From positions 35,361,956 through 35,425,955 of the forward strand of contig CM049318.1 in the NCBI GenBank assembly GCA_026874595.1: a stretch of DNA of 64,000 bases, given 5' to 3'. The position numbers and the translations under genes are program-made. This DNA comes from Sipunculus nudus (lineage: Eukaryota > Annelida > Sipuncula > Golfingiida > Sipunculidae). Within the stretch, counting starts at the first letter, position 1. Each line of letters begins with the position of its first letter. The notes under the pieces are model-generated. The model saw only the letters and a program-made list of their open reading frames with translations. It was not told where the DNA came from and made no database searches. This document shows, in pieces, positions 41,888-51,982 of the stretch.

Positions 41888-42541
41888 TTACATATAGCAA
41901 TCTATGACATCCTCCAGGGGGCAACGGCACCTGACACATGTTTTATCGTCCTTCGCTATAATATGCCACGCGCATTGGAAACAGCAGACGAAGTGACCGC
42001 ATGGAACAAACACCGTCTTCCTTTTATTCTCCATGCACACTATACAACAACTGAGCTCTGACCCGGATTCGTCACGAACGTCCTGTCCTCGTTTTTTATT
42101 GAGCATGTCCCGTGTGATCTGCCACCGTCCGACACGAGATATGTTCTGCGCTTGGGAGAGATGACCCTTCAGCCGGTGCACGGTATCGTTGATACGCGAA
42201 GCTGCCTCATGATTCAGAGAGGAGAGAAGAACCGTGCGCGCCTCGCACTGACCATGAGAGCCAAGCAAGTTGATAAACGCGAGGAGATGCCGTAGACCCC
42301 GCCTTTTGAGGACGGACAGCAATTCATCGTTCTTCTGTGAATTGGTCGGCCTTGCCTGTATGCTTTCCACATGCTCTTGAAGCAAAATGTTGTTTTGCAG
42401 CAGGGCGACCAGAAGCTTCTCGTTTGGGTCCAGCGTGTTCTGTAAATGGATTGCAGCAGAATTGATCACGTCTGCGACAGGAACCGACGGATGGTTTGAC
42501 ATGTAAGCACTTACATCCAATTGACATTCCTTGTCAGTCAT
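41888..42541 (-). CDS. CARD-RING protein
   Basis: 217 residues from the ATG at 42541. Residues about 25-110 are CARD-like: VADVINSAAIHLQNTLDPNE, LLVALLQNNILLQEHVESI, KNDELLSVLKRRGLRHLLAF. After a linker with basic residues comes a C-terminal RING (166-207): CIVCMENKRKT, VPCGHFVCC, QC, CVRCR, close in style to IAP RINGs. CARD plus C-terminal RING without BIR is the tail end of cIAP architecture. It heads the CARD array running to 46759. TATA-like TATAAGA near 42632 and poly(A) at 41717. Confidence 0.75.
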   Translation of the reverse strand: MTDKECQLDVSAYMSNHPSVPVADVINSAAIHLQNTLDPNEKLLVALLQNNILLQEHVESIQARPTNSQKNDELLSVLKRRGLRHLLAFINLLGSHGQCEARTVLLSSLNHEAASRINDTVHRLKGHLSQAQNISRVGRWQITRDMLNKKRGQDVRDESGSELSCCIVCMENKRKTVFVPCGHFVCCFQCAWHIIAKDDKTCVRCRCPLEDVIDCYM

Positions 42542-42875
42542 GTTTGTGTTGCAGGCGATCCGGAACACGGTTAGCTCACATCAAATGCGTCGGGTGAAAT
42601 AAGCCAGGAGACGCGCACAGGCGCCTCTTATACGTGCAAGTGAACGGAAGGTAGGTACAATCCTTTTTGATTTTTTTGGGTGCTGCATGCGTAGTCCTAG
42701 GTAACGATTTGTGTTATGGCGTATCACGTGATTCACGCAGGTTTGTGATATAATACTGAGTCACTGTACACACAATAAATATACGTGTTTTCCTTGCGCA
42801 TGATATCGATGGTCGTTATCATGTATAGGCAGATGTAGACACAATCCTACGCCTTTCTTTACCCGTCTGTTTGCA
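42542..42875. other. Promoter and intergenic region
   Basis: Minus-strand TATAAGA near 42632 suits the CARD-RING gene. No gene. Confidence 0.4.
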
Positions 42876-43286
42876 CTAACGATGGCTGTAATATGTACGT
42901 GTGCAAAGAGCTCCACTTGACGACATTCTTGCTGCAATTTCACGCGTACATGCTTCAAAATTAAGAGCGCTCACTAGCTTGGAGTGCGCCACATTATTAT
43001 CAAATATTTGCAACAAGTTGATAAATGTTACCAGTCTCTGAACGTCCCAATGCTCGAGTATACACAGCAGCTCCCCGTTCCTCTCGATAGACGTCTCCTT
43101 CGCTTTGATACGATCCGCTTGAACAGAGTCGATTAGGCCTCTGTTGACCATGACGTCATACAGCAACACATCGACATCAAGAGAGGTAACCAACTGAGGA
43201 CGTATGTCACCGATAATGCTTCCGCCCGTGATCGGGGGTTGTATAGACAAGTAATATTCCATTTTCTCCAAATTTCTGCTGTACAT
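42876..43286 (-). CDS. CARD-only protein 1
   Basis: 136 residues from the ATG at 43286 (MYS...), the start conserved in the next two copies; an upstream in-frame ATG at 43409 lies in the conserved promoter/leader. Almost the whole protein is one CARD (about 15-110): PPITGGSIIGDIRPQLVTSL, DVDVLLYDVMVNRGLIDSVQ, KETSIERNGELLCILEHWDV, LVTFINLLQIFDNNVAHSKL. Such CARD-only proteins can act as decoys of caspase-1-type or apoptosome CARDs (known for human COP/ICEBERG; inferred here). Three tandem copies, unit about 540 bases. Confidence 0.8.
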   Translation of the reverse strand: MYSRNLEKMEYYLSIQPPITGGSIIGDIRPQLVTSLDVDVLLYDVMVNRGLIDSVQADRIKAKETSIERNGELLCILEHWDVQRLVTFINLLQIFDNNVAHSKLVSALNFEACTREIAARMSSSGALCTRTYYSHR

Positions 43287-43418
43287 GATGTATCCGTAAG
43301 GAGTTCTGTTCAGTACGGTGGTTGGCAATGAAATGATGCATTTATACAGCAACTGTCTATTTATATGTGTGCCCCTCCCCATATCCACACATCCACATCC
43401 TTGACCCATCTGTTTGCA

Positions 43419-43805
43419 CTAACGATGGCAGCATAATGGACATGTGCAAAAGGCTCTTTTGCGCCTATCTGCTTCCAAATTAAGAGCGTACACTAGTCTG
43501 GAGTGCGCCACCTTATTATCAAATATTTTCAACAAACTGATAAATTTTACCAGTCTCTTCACGTCCCAATGCTCGAGTACACACAGCAGCTCCCCGTTCC
43601 TCTCGATAGACGTCTCCTTCGCTTTGATACGATCCGCTTGAACAGAGTTGATTAGGCCTCTGTTGACCATGACGTCATACAGCAACACGTCGACATAAAG
43701 AGAGGTAACCAACTGAGGACGTATGTCACCGATAATGCTTCCGCCCGTGATCGGGGGTTGTATAGACAAGTAATATTCCATTGGCTTTAAATGTCCGCTG
43801 TACAT
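43419..43805 (-). CDS. CARD-only protein 2
   Basis: 128 residues; ATG at 43805. Nearly identical to copy 1 over the CARD (EYYLSIQPPITGGSIIGD, RGLINSVQADRIKAKETSI), with a shorter, different C terminus (KRAFCTCPLCCHR). The upstream DNA, including TATAAATA- and TATAAATG-like boxes in the leader, is also conserved, indicating recent tandem duplication. Confidence 0.8.
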   Translation of the reverse strand: MYSGHLKPMEYYLSIQPPITGGSIIGDIRPQLVTSLYVDVLLYDVMVNRGLINSVQADRIKAKETSIERNGELLCVLEHWDVKRLVKFISLLKIFDNKVAHSRLVYALNLEADRRKRAFCTCPLCCHR

Positions 43806-43976
43806 GATGTATCCGTAAACGAGTCCTGTTCAGTACGGTGGTTGGCAACGAAATGATGCATTTATACAGCAACTGTCTATTCATATGTGTGCCCCTCCCC
43901 ATATCCAGATCCTTGACCCGTCTGTTTGCACTAACTATGGCTGCAATATTGTACGAGTGCCAAGGACTCCATTTTA

Positions 43977-44345
43977 TTAGTTCTTTGATGCAAGGTTGCG
44001 CGTACATGCTTCACAGTTAAGAGCGGCCAGTAGCAGAAAGTGCGCCACCCTATTACCAAACATGTTCAACAAGCTGATAAATATTACCAGTTTCTCAACG
44101 TCCCAATGCTCGAGTATACACAGCAGCTCCTCGTTCCTCTCGACAGACGTCTCCTTCGCTTTGAGACGACCCGCTTGGTCAGAGTCGATAAGGCTTTTGT
44201 AGAGCATGGTGTCAACCAACAGCACGTGGACATCAAGAGTGGCAACCAACCGGCCACGTAGTGTACCGATAATGCTTTCGCCCGTGATCGGAGGTTGTAT
44301 TGACAAGTAATATTCAGGTGGCTGCATCACATCTTGGAAGTACAT
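43977..44345 (-). CDS. CARD-only protein 3
   Basis: 122 residues; ATG at 44345. Same CARD as copies 1 and 2 but more diverged (GESIIGTLRGRLVATLDVHV, LVDTMLYKSLIDSDQAGRL, FISLLNMFGNRVAHFLLL). The leader just upstream (44346-44420) matches that of copy 2 almost base for base. Confidence 0.8.
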   Translation of the reverse strand: MYFQDVMQPPEYYLSIQPPITGESIIGTLRGRLVATLDVHVLLVDTMLYKSLIDSDQAGRLKAKETSVERNEELLCILEHWDVEKLVIFISLLNMFGNRVAHFLLLAALNCEACTRNLASKN

Positions 44346-44524
44346 GATGTATCCGTAAACGAGTCCTGTTCAGTACGGTGGTTGGCAACGAAATGATGCA
44401 TTTATACAGCAACCGCTTATTTACATGTGTGCCCATAGCCCCCGCATCCTACACTAAAAAAGCATAAAAAACGTTTTTGACAATCTATACTGCAAGATAC
44501 GATGACATGCGCCAACTGGCATTC

Positions 44525-44971
44525 TTATCCTTTTTTCGAACCGCCCGTTTGCACAGACGACGGCTGTAAAATGGTATGTGTACCGATGACGCCAGTCGGG
44601 GAGAAGCTACATCCGTCAGCAAAGCGCTTCCATGCTGCTCGATTCAGACATTTCACGAGCACGACGTGCGGCCCGGACCGGTTGCAGGTTTTGAGCAACT
44701 CGATAAACGTGACAACTTGTTCAAGCCCCAACTCCATGATGATAAACAGCAGCATCTTGTTCTGATCGATGACGGTATCTTCCCCGGTGATACGTGCGGC
44801 TTCGTCCTGACTTATAAGACCTTTCTGGAGCAGAGTGTCAATCAGCCAAGGATCGACGTCCAGGCTGGTCACCAACGTGCGCCACTGTGGCCGGAGGATG
44901 CTCGCGCTCGAAATCTCAGGTCTGACAGACAAGTAAAAATTCAATGGCTGCAACGTATCGACCCGGCCCAT
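44525..44971 (-). CDS. CARD-only protein 4
   Basis: 148 residues from the ATG at 44971, chosen because the following LxPLNFYLSVRPEISSASIL aligns with the N termini of the neighbours; the frame is open further upstream. CARD about 10-110: RTLVTSLDVDPWLIDTLLQK, LISQDEAARITGEDTVIDQN, LGLEQVVTFIELLKTC. Closer to the CARDs of 45600-46759 in its YLSVRP start. Ser/Gly-rich C-terminal tail. Confidence 0.75.
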   Translation of the reverse strand: MGRVDTLQPLNFYLSVRPEISSASILRPQWRTLVTSLDVDPWLIDTLLQKGLISQDEAARITGEDTVIDQNKMLLFIIMELGLEQVVTFIELLKTCNRSGPHVVLVKCLNRAAWKRFADGCSFSPTGVIGTHTILQPSSVQTGGSKKG

Positions 44972-45599
44972 GGTGTATCGGTTAAACACTCCCGTGCAGT
45001 ACGGCGGTCGGCGATGAAATGATGGATGGATACAGTGACCGGTACTTTTGTAACCACGCCACAAGCAATGACATATAAAAGGACATATAAAATAAAACAG
45101 AACGGGATTCGACACACACGTTTGAAGTACCAAATCATTACCCCTATGGAGTTACGCCACATGATAGTCGGGAGGTCGGAGGCTGATTGCATCACACAGA
45201 ACAGAACATCATACAGAACGCAGTACGAATATACAAACATCACAACGACACACTAACACACACGCACCTAACCGGGAGAGCGTTCAGAACAGGTTCCCCC
45301 ACATCCGTCATACAGTACACGTTGTACAGAAGAACACGTTTAAATATATACACTACATTTTATTCATTTGTTATTCATTTATACAATAACAAAGGTGCGA
45401 TTACGAAACACAAATGCGCAAAGTAAGATATATACACAAGTTTGAATCATCAATAAAGAACGTGTCAACGTATGTATGTTATGGAGAGTATCAATACAAA
45501 AACAGTTCACTTATCGTATATACAGGCACTTACGCGTTTCACTGTGTGAGCTGGGGCAGGGGAAGCAAAAAGAGTTCCTTATGGTACGTCCTGTTAGGT
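44972..45599. other. Intergenic region
   Basis: Minus-strand TATA-like ATATAAAAG near 45075; TTTATT near 45358 is a minus-strand poly(A) signal for the CARD-CARD-RING gene. No gene. Confidence 0.4.
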
Positions 45600-46759
45600 T
45601 CACATGAAACAGGGTTTGATATCTTCTACCCGGTTTCTGCATGTTATACATGTCATATCCTCGTTCTCGCTGCACCTCAACGCACATGTGAAACAGCACC
45701 TTATGTGACCGCAGGGCAGAAATATCGTCTTCCGTTTGTTGTCCATACACACTACACAGACATGTTCATTGGGATCATCTGGAGTCATCGATACGTCGTT
45801 TTTCTTTTTCGCACATAGCATGTCGCGCATGCGCCGCCACCGTTGACCAGAAGAAACCTGCCCATCCGCCCCGCTTAACGTTCCATTGAAAGGTTCGACC
45901 TCGTGACGGGTCGGTTGCTCGACCGTGTTCGTTGTTAGCGATCGTCCGACACGGCCAGCCTGCTTCGGGAAAGCGTGTGCGTTCAATGATTTCACCAGGA
46001 TATCTCGCGGAACGGGCTGATCATACACCTTCAGCAATCCAATAAACCTGACCAAATTAGGGAGACCCCGCTGAGCGAGGATGTCCAACAAGGCTGTGCT
46101 TTTCGCATATTTGTGACACTTGCGGAGTATGGTTTCGGCATTGAACCTGCTGATGATGCCTTCTTCGACCATCGCCTCCTGCAGCAGCGGGTCAACGTCC
46201 AGGCAATGAGCCAGCGCAACCCTGTCTGAATTGATAACACTGCGTATCGAAATAGCGGGACTGACATGTAAACGTCCAGTGGATGCAACCAGTCTGGCTG
46301 ACGCGAAGAAACATGTACACCCGCGCTGCCGCATTTTCCAGTGTGGGGGTCGGCCTGACTGCTTGACGGTTTCCCGGCTGTGTTCCCAGTAAGGGTACCT
46401 CCGCCAGGGACACCCTGCTTCCCGAAAGCGCATGCGTTGAGTGATTCCACCAGGATATCCCGGGGCACGGGTTGATCATACTCCTCCAGCAAACCGATAA
46501 ACCCGATGAAGTTTCGAAGATCGCGCTTCAGGAGGATGGCTATCAACTCGGTGGCTTTTCTACTCATAACAGGGCTGTTGTCTAAAAGTGCAGCGTGGCC
46601 CTTGCATATGATGCCTTCCTGGACCATGGCGTTCTGTAGCACAGTGTTGACGTCCAAGTACATCAACAGCTTGATACGGTTTCCTTTGATCACATTTGAT
46701 ATATTTATAGCGGGACGGACAGACAAGTAAACATCGACTGGATGTAGTGTAAGTGACAT
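45600..46759 (-). pseudogene. CARD-CARD-RING gene interrupted by one frameshift
   Basis: From the ATG at 46759 the first frame (open to 46031) encodes CARD 1 (RPAINISNVIKGNRIKLLMY, NAMVQEGIICKG, FIGLLEEYDQPVPRDIL), a Ser-rich linker and the beginning of a second DVY-SV start near 46260. There the family pattern jumps to another frame (open from 46433), which encodes CARD 2 (SPAISIRSVINSDRVALAH, EEGIISRFNAETIL, FIGLLKVYDQPVPRDIL) and a C-terminal RING (CVVCMDNKRKT, LPCGHIRCC, CITCR), stop at 45600. A few bases are missing compared with the sister CARD starts near 46252-46262. Real mutation, sequencing error or recoding are all possible. The two CARDs are clearly duplicates. Confidence 0.75.
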
Positions 46760-47217
46760 CTCAACACTTTCACATTTGGGTAGAGCTAACACCGAACAGA
46801 ACTGCTGCTGGTACTGGTCTGCTGTAAGCTCATTAAGTTCTGCTTTATGTAGCTGCCAGACAAGTCATCTGATCGGCAGGAGTTCACTGTGCGCATGTCG
46901 AATATATGTATATATATACATGGGAGGGGCGTGTTTCAGACGTAGGTCCATCACTCACGGAATTGACGTTCAAATGATGTCCTTGAACAAACACGTGCAT
47001 CCCTATTATCGTATTGCGTAAAAAGCAGGCCACATAATAGCTTGTTTTAGACTGTCTGATCATCCATTTACGTTTGGTACGTTTAGTAAACCAGTATTAA
47101 TCATGACCATATGTACAGAAAAAAAAACCAAGACAAAAATGACAAACTTAACGCTGGTGCATCGCTGATACATAACAGCTTCGATGTTAACCTCACGTGC
47201 CACCTGGACTCCAGTCT
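46760..47217. other. Intergenic region, start of a duplicated block
   Basis: Minus-strand TATATATAC near 46905-46918 could be a promoter. CATTTACGTTTGGTACGT near 47067 recurs near 47805 with following sequence, a decayed tandem duplication. No gene. Confidence 0.45.
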
Positions 47218-47565
47218 TTACTCCGTCTGTGCCGCATCATTGCCTCTAGACACCGGTTCAGTCGACAGATACGTTTCCTCAGTGGACTCACTGGTTGCGT
47301 CGCACTCACTGCAATCGAGACATCTGAAACATGTTTCACAGTACGGCCGATTTTTCAGGTAGAGGCCGTATCTCATATCTGCAGGTAAACGCCGGTATAA
47401 ATCCTTCATTGAATCATTCAGATATTTTAGTTCATCATACACATCCTTGCACCGAGACGGGTCAAACATAAAACCCCAACATCCGTACAGCATCATGTCC
47501 ACCGTGTTGAAAAGTTCAATGAATTCCGTACGGTAAGATATTTCCGACCCGTCCGAGGTGGCCAT
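47218..47565 (-). CDS. Small protein with Cys-cluster, unknown function
   Basis: 115 residues; ATG at 47565. N-terminal helical part (ISYRTEFIELFNTVDMMLYG, KDVYDELKYLNDSMKDLY), then CETCFRCLDCSEC, a tight four-cysteine cluster probably binding metal, and an acidic Ser/Thr/Glu tail. A TATATATCG box lies about 55 bases upstream on the minus strand (47617-47625). No family recognised. Confidence 0.6.
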   Translation of the reverse strand: MATSDGSEISYRTEFIELFNTVDMMLYGCWGFMFDPSRCKDVYDELKYLNDSMKDLYRRLPADMRYGLYLKNRPYCETCFRCLDCSECDATSESTEETYLSTEPVSRGNDAAQTE

Positions 47566-48506
47566 TACTCTTTATTCTTCTCTTCTGTCTTGGGATACTG
47601 GTCCAGTTTAAAGGAACGATATATATGCACGCGATACGGATGGGGCACCGACGTATAGAAGGACTGTTCTACAGCGGCTTGACCACCTCAAGTGCGCGCG
47701 TGTCTGACGAACGAAACTGTGTCATTGAAACGTGACTTGTATCACTGAAATGGTAAAGCGCAATTAAAGGTCATATAAAACAGCATGTTTACACTGACGA
47801 CCCATTTACGTTTGGTACGTCTGGTAAACAGGTATGATTCATAACCACATGACTACAGTAAAAAATAGACGGCCTTGACGCTGGTGCTTAGCTGGTACAT
47901 AAAAACCAGGATGTTATCGCGTTCATGCTGCTATGACTAACCGCTCAGGACATTGACCGAATGCTTGCGGTCTGGTTTTTCCGATGTTTGCGCAGTTGTT
48001 GTGACACATTTGTCCTTGAGTCACAGTCTGGGCGACATGTCTTATCTCCTGTAAAAAATTGTTTGCGCAGACGTACATTGACACGGTATGACGTGATTTC
48101 TCTAGAAAAGGAAGTGAAAACAAAACTTGCACCGGGTGCACTGCTGATTCGTACATCTGATTCGTGGAAACTATATATAAAATATTGTTATTCCCATGTT
48201 TTGGCCGTGACTCATTTACCGACAGGACGTTGAACCGGATGTTTTCGTGTGGGTTTTCCATAGCTTTTAACGATTTTGTTTTGACACGTTTGTCCTTGAG
48301 TGAAAGTATCGCGGTTATCAGATATATGTAAAAAGTTGTTTTGTTCATGTTGGAATTTCCACAGTATTACGTAATGTCTGGGTTACTGGCTATAAAAGCT
48401 CAGCAGTACCAAACATTCAGCAGAACCTGCCACGCACTGCTACCAGCCGGTTGAAACTGCTGCTGCTGTTGCTATTCTCTACATTACAAAAGCAGTCTTC
48501 AGCGAC
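47566..48506. other. Decayed duplicated non-coding sequence and promoter
   Basis: Blocks around 47803-47930 copy 47067-47200. Blocks around 47947-48070 and 48220-48345 copy each other (sharing TTTGTCCTTGAGT and GTAAAAA-TTGTTT). No intact gene. TATAAAAG at 48392-48399 is the core promoter of the 48507 gene. Confidence 0.55.
48392..48399 (+). promoter_or_regulatory. TATA box of the 794-residue gene
   Basis: CTATAAAAGC, 115 bases before the ATG at 48507; transcription would start near 48420. Confidence 0.65.
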
Positions 48507-50891
48507 ATGGGCTCTCGTTCGAAAACGGCAGATATGTCCGCTCGTTCAACGAAGAGAAACTCGCAACCATTGGCGAACTACAGTGGTGGTGATGTGTTCG
48601 CGCCGCTTCTATCAGGCGTAGAATGCAAAGAGAAAAGCCGGATCTCTACAATGACGGCGCCTCTGATGAACGACAACATACTCACCGTGCGCAGCATTGG
48701 ACTGACGGTGAGGAAATGTTCCGACAAGGGTAATCCGGTGAACAGGCGTATCACGCCCGAGTTATTCGACGACGGTTGCGATCTGGCCTGGCTGCGCACG
48801 CTCATCTATTACGGGGAGCTGTTTGGAGCGAGCCTGGACGACTGGAGCCGGTTGTACATGTTCTTCATATGCGACCTCGCCCTGTGTCAATCGGACAAGT
48901 CCCTGCCCGCGTTTCCATGCTTTATGAAGAACACGGCGGACATGTTCCTGCGTTTCCGATACAATCACTTCCCCTACCTGATGACCGACAACGAGGAGCT
49001 GTTTCCGGATTTCCACCGATCCCAATCCATCTCAAAGCTCTTCGGTTTGGAGTATTTCGTCACGGTGCTCACCACAGAGGAACGGCACCTTTCTCTGGCT
49101 GAAAATTTCCGCCGGACATTGCGTGGAGATGATCACATTTTGAGCGAGGCCGACGCAGACGAAAGCAAGCTTCTGTGCAATGCGATCGGCGAAGCCATCC
49201 GCTGCGTGACAGACAGGCTCATCAACAGGGAGCAAAAGGGCAACGATTTGATCCCGCTGCAAGAGGACATCAACCGCGTGGCAAAGGAACTGTGCCGCTC
49301 AACAGTTTTCGCACACGAGCAGGCCTTGCATGACCTGTATGTGCGTGTACATTCTTGCCTCAAGAAAATGGAGAAAGCAGCCAAAAGCCCTCCCACATAC
49401 GGCCTGTACACCGGTAAATCGCGCGAACGGTGTGTCCTGAAAAGCTCGAAGAAAGGGGCGATACCGTTTACGCTGGTGCCGTATGGCCTGCAAGACGATG
49501 CGGGTACGTTTGATCAGGGAGCAACAACAGCCAGTGTCACGGATGATACCGCCGACCCCGTTTCCTCTGAACCGTCTGCAGCTGTCGATGCCGCCACCCT
49601 GAACGTACAAGCTGAACAGTGGGTGAAAGAAAATGCCGGTCAAACGACAGTTGACGTCCAGGATCAACAGGGGAGTCCCGACGGTGCGACAACAGGAAGA
49701 ACTCACGCCGAGCTCGGGAAGCGGAAACGCGGTCCGTGTCACGCTGCTGACGGTCAACCAAGGTTCAGCGCCCCGAGGAAGCGCATACGCATCGATGATA
49801 CGCCATTTTCACCCATAGGCGGCGGCGACTGCGCAACGCTGTACCCTCCTATTGACAGATCGCCACAATCGCCCGGCACAGACGCTGACAGGCCGACCGC
49901 ACACGGGGCGACGAATGGCTCAAACCTGATCCTGAATTACGAAGGGAATGCGACACACTCCACGTCACAGGAGGAGGAAACGACCCTCAAAGCGCCTACG
50001 GTAAACGGGCGCCGACCCGCCATACCAGACCCCTACGAAATATCTCTTAATACACCCGCAATGCCGGCCTTGTTGAACATAGATACACAAGACCTGGTAT
50101 TGCCAGACGAGGTGCGTGACGAAGACGAGGACGGAAGTGTCCGTTTGCACCTCAATCAATCGGGCCCGGCGCAAGAGGGAGATGCGGGTAACGCTTTGGA
50201 GAATGAGGTGTCTATCGCCCGCTCAGCAACAAGTCAACGAGACAAAAGCGCGCCACCGTCTGCAGTGGTTGGTGAGCATGAAAGTCCTTATTCTGATATA
50301 TCAGACGACGAAATGGACAATACCGGGTTAACTGTGGGGGGGACACAACAACATATGGGTACACATTACGATCACATGCACAATGCAGGGACGGACTTGG
50401 GACACAGCACTCATTCACCCTTCACGGGACAATTCATGCCGTCTCCCGGCGTGGTCAAAGCCAATGCGCCCGTTTACGCCTGTGCAGGGCAACGGCCGAT
50501 TGCTGGCGTCACAGTCAATGCGCACTTGTATGACGGGACGGGACTGCAGCAGCAAGGTACGTCCGTTGCAAGCGACCCAAACCCGATGAACATTCTGTAC
50601 ACCGTCGCCCAGCAACTGTCAACATGTGACGTGAATACACAGAATTATATATACACTCCAGCTGCACCTATCGTCGCAACGCCAAACAATGCAACTGCGC
50701 ATAACTACGCCTCAAACACGGCCGCCATGGATACGCAGGAACTTTGGAATGTGACGAACACGATGACGGACAAGCTGCACAGGGCCATCAGCAGCTTTCA
50801 ACAGTCGATGGCCATGCTGGAAGACGTCAAACAGAACTTTCAACAGTTGCAGCAACAAGTACTCCTAGTTTTCCCACGGGGATCAGCATAA
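48507..50891 (+). CDS. Large protein with globular N-terminal domain and disordered Pro/Thr/Gln-rich tail
   Basis: 794 residues. Residues about 50-330 look folded (DLAWLRTLIYYGELFGASLD, LYMFFICDLALC, YFVTVLTTEERHLS, VRVHSCLKKMEKA). About 340-740 is low-complexity Thr/Ala/Pro/Asp with basic patches (GKRKRG, APRKRIRI) that may be nuclear signals. The last 50 residues form a Gln-rich coiled coil (MAMLEDVKQNFQQLQQQ). This layout fits a viral transcriptional regulator or tegument-like protein, but I recognise no family. Longest ORF in the window. Confidence 0.7.
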   Translation: MGSRSKTADMSARSTKRNSQPLANYSGGDVFAPLLSGVECKEKSRISTMTAPLMNDNILTVRSIGLTVRKCSDKGNPVNRRITPELFDDGCDLAWLRTLIYYGELFGASLDDWSRLYMFFICDLALCQSDKSLPAFPCFMKNTADMFLRFRYNHFPYLMTDNEELFPDFHRSQSISKLFGLEYFVTVLTTEERHLSLAENFRRTLRGDDHILSEADADESKLLCNAIGEAIRCVTDRLINREQKGNDLIPLQEDINRVAKELCRSTVFAHEQALHDLYVRVHSCLKKMEKAAKSPPTYGLYTGKSRERCVLKSSKKGAIPFTLVPYGLQDDAGTFDQGATTASVTDDTADPVSSEPSAAVDAATLNVQAEQWVKENAGQTTVDVQDQQGSPDGATTGRTHAELGKRKRGPCHAADGQPRFSAPRKRIRIDDTPFSPIGGGDCATLYPPIDRSPQSPGTDADRPTAHGATNGSNLILNYEGNATHSTSQEEETTLKAPTVNGRRPAIPDPYEISLNTPAMPALLNIDTQDLVLPDEVRDEDEDGSVRLHLNQSGPAQEGDAGNALENEVSIARSATSQRDKSAPPSAVVGEHESPYSDISDDEMDNTGLTVGGTQQHMGTHYDHMHNAGTDLGHSTHSPFTGQFMPSPGVVKANAPVYACAGQRPIAGVTVNAHLYDGTGLQQQGTSVASDPNPMNILYTVAQQLSTCDVNTQNYIYTPAAPIVATPNNATAHNYASNTAAMDTQELWNVTNTMTDKLHRAISSFQQSMAMLEDVKQNFQQLQQQVLLVFPRGSA

Positions 50892-51584
50892 ACTGATACT
50901 TTCCACGTAAAACGTAATGTGGTTCTGTGTCATTGTGACAAAGCGAGCCAACACGAACCTCAAAATGCTTGAGTGTTTATTGTGTATGGAGATGTAAATA
51001 TATGCTAAAGGTTATGTTTAAAGTTGATTACTGTTGATCATGTGAAATGTCAAAATGAAATGTCGAAATGAAATGTCAAAATGAAATGTTAAATGAAATG
51101 TCAAAATGGAATGTCAAAATGAAATGTTAACATGATATGTCCAACTGTGTATGTTTCAAAACAGCGATCACGGATGATATATATATTATTATACGGCTTA
51201 ACAATATATGCTTGTCTCATACGTCACCCGACGTTATGCTAAAAGAATGATTACTGTTGATAATGTCAAATGTAAATGAAATGTCAAAATGAAATGTCAA
51301 AATGAAATGTTAACATGAAATGTCTAACTGTGTATGTTTCAAAACAGCGATAACGGATGATATATATATTATTATACGGCTTAACAATAGATACTAGTCT
51401 CAAACGTACGGCTTGTTGTTTTCTGAAAAGGACATTGTATGACAGCGTCTGTATGGTATGTGATATAACGTAAAAAACCACTATTGATCAGAGTTTTGGA
51501 TTGTGGATACTTAATACATAATATTAAATAAATATGGCTTTATATTTTCGGTACGCCCATTTTACATGCCATCATTAAAAATGT

Positions 51585-51627
<43 letters not shown>

Positions 51628-51744
51628 TGATAGACTCCATGCTATCGAAACATATTTCACGATCCACCAAGATGCCAGCATTCAGTCATTCTAAGTCTGA
51701 CTCAGATATTAAATCTGTTACACATATCTCCTCTGTGGACATGG
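50892..51744. repeat. Tandem-duplicated non-coding block with AAATGTCAAAATG iteration
   Basis: A block with AAATGTCAAAATGAAATG followed by AACTGTGTATGTTTCAAAAC and ATATATATTATTATACGGCT occurs at about 51050-51215 and again at 51265-51395, the first expanded by extra 12-13 bp units. (AT)n at about 51585-51620. No gene. Confidence 0.75.
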
Positions 51745-51982
51745 TTAAAATAGTTCCGGTAACATACGATAGGGGGCGCTGCCTCATACAGCACTGGTCA
51801 ACACAACAAAATAGCCCTTTGCCGGACAACGGTCTACATGACATTTACGAAATACCTGCTAAAATTTTAGGAAAAATATGCCTCAAACATTCCACGAGTA
51901 ACACACACACCAAAGATTAAATGTGTCCACAACCCTACTATATAAGCAGGCCGGCTCTATAATACTATCAGTTGAGAGCGCT

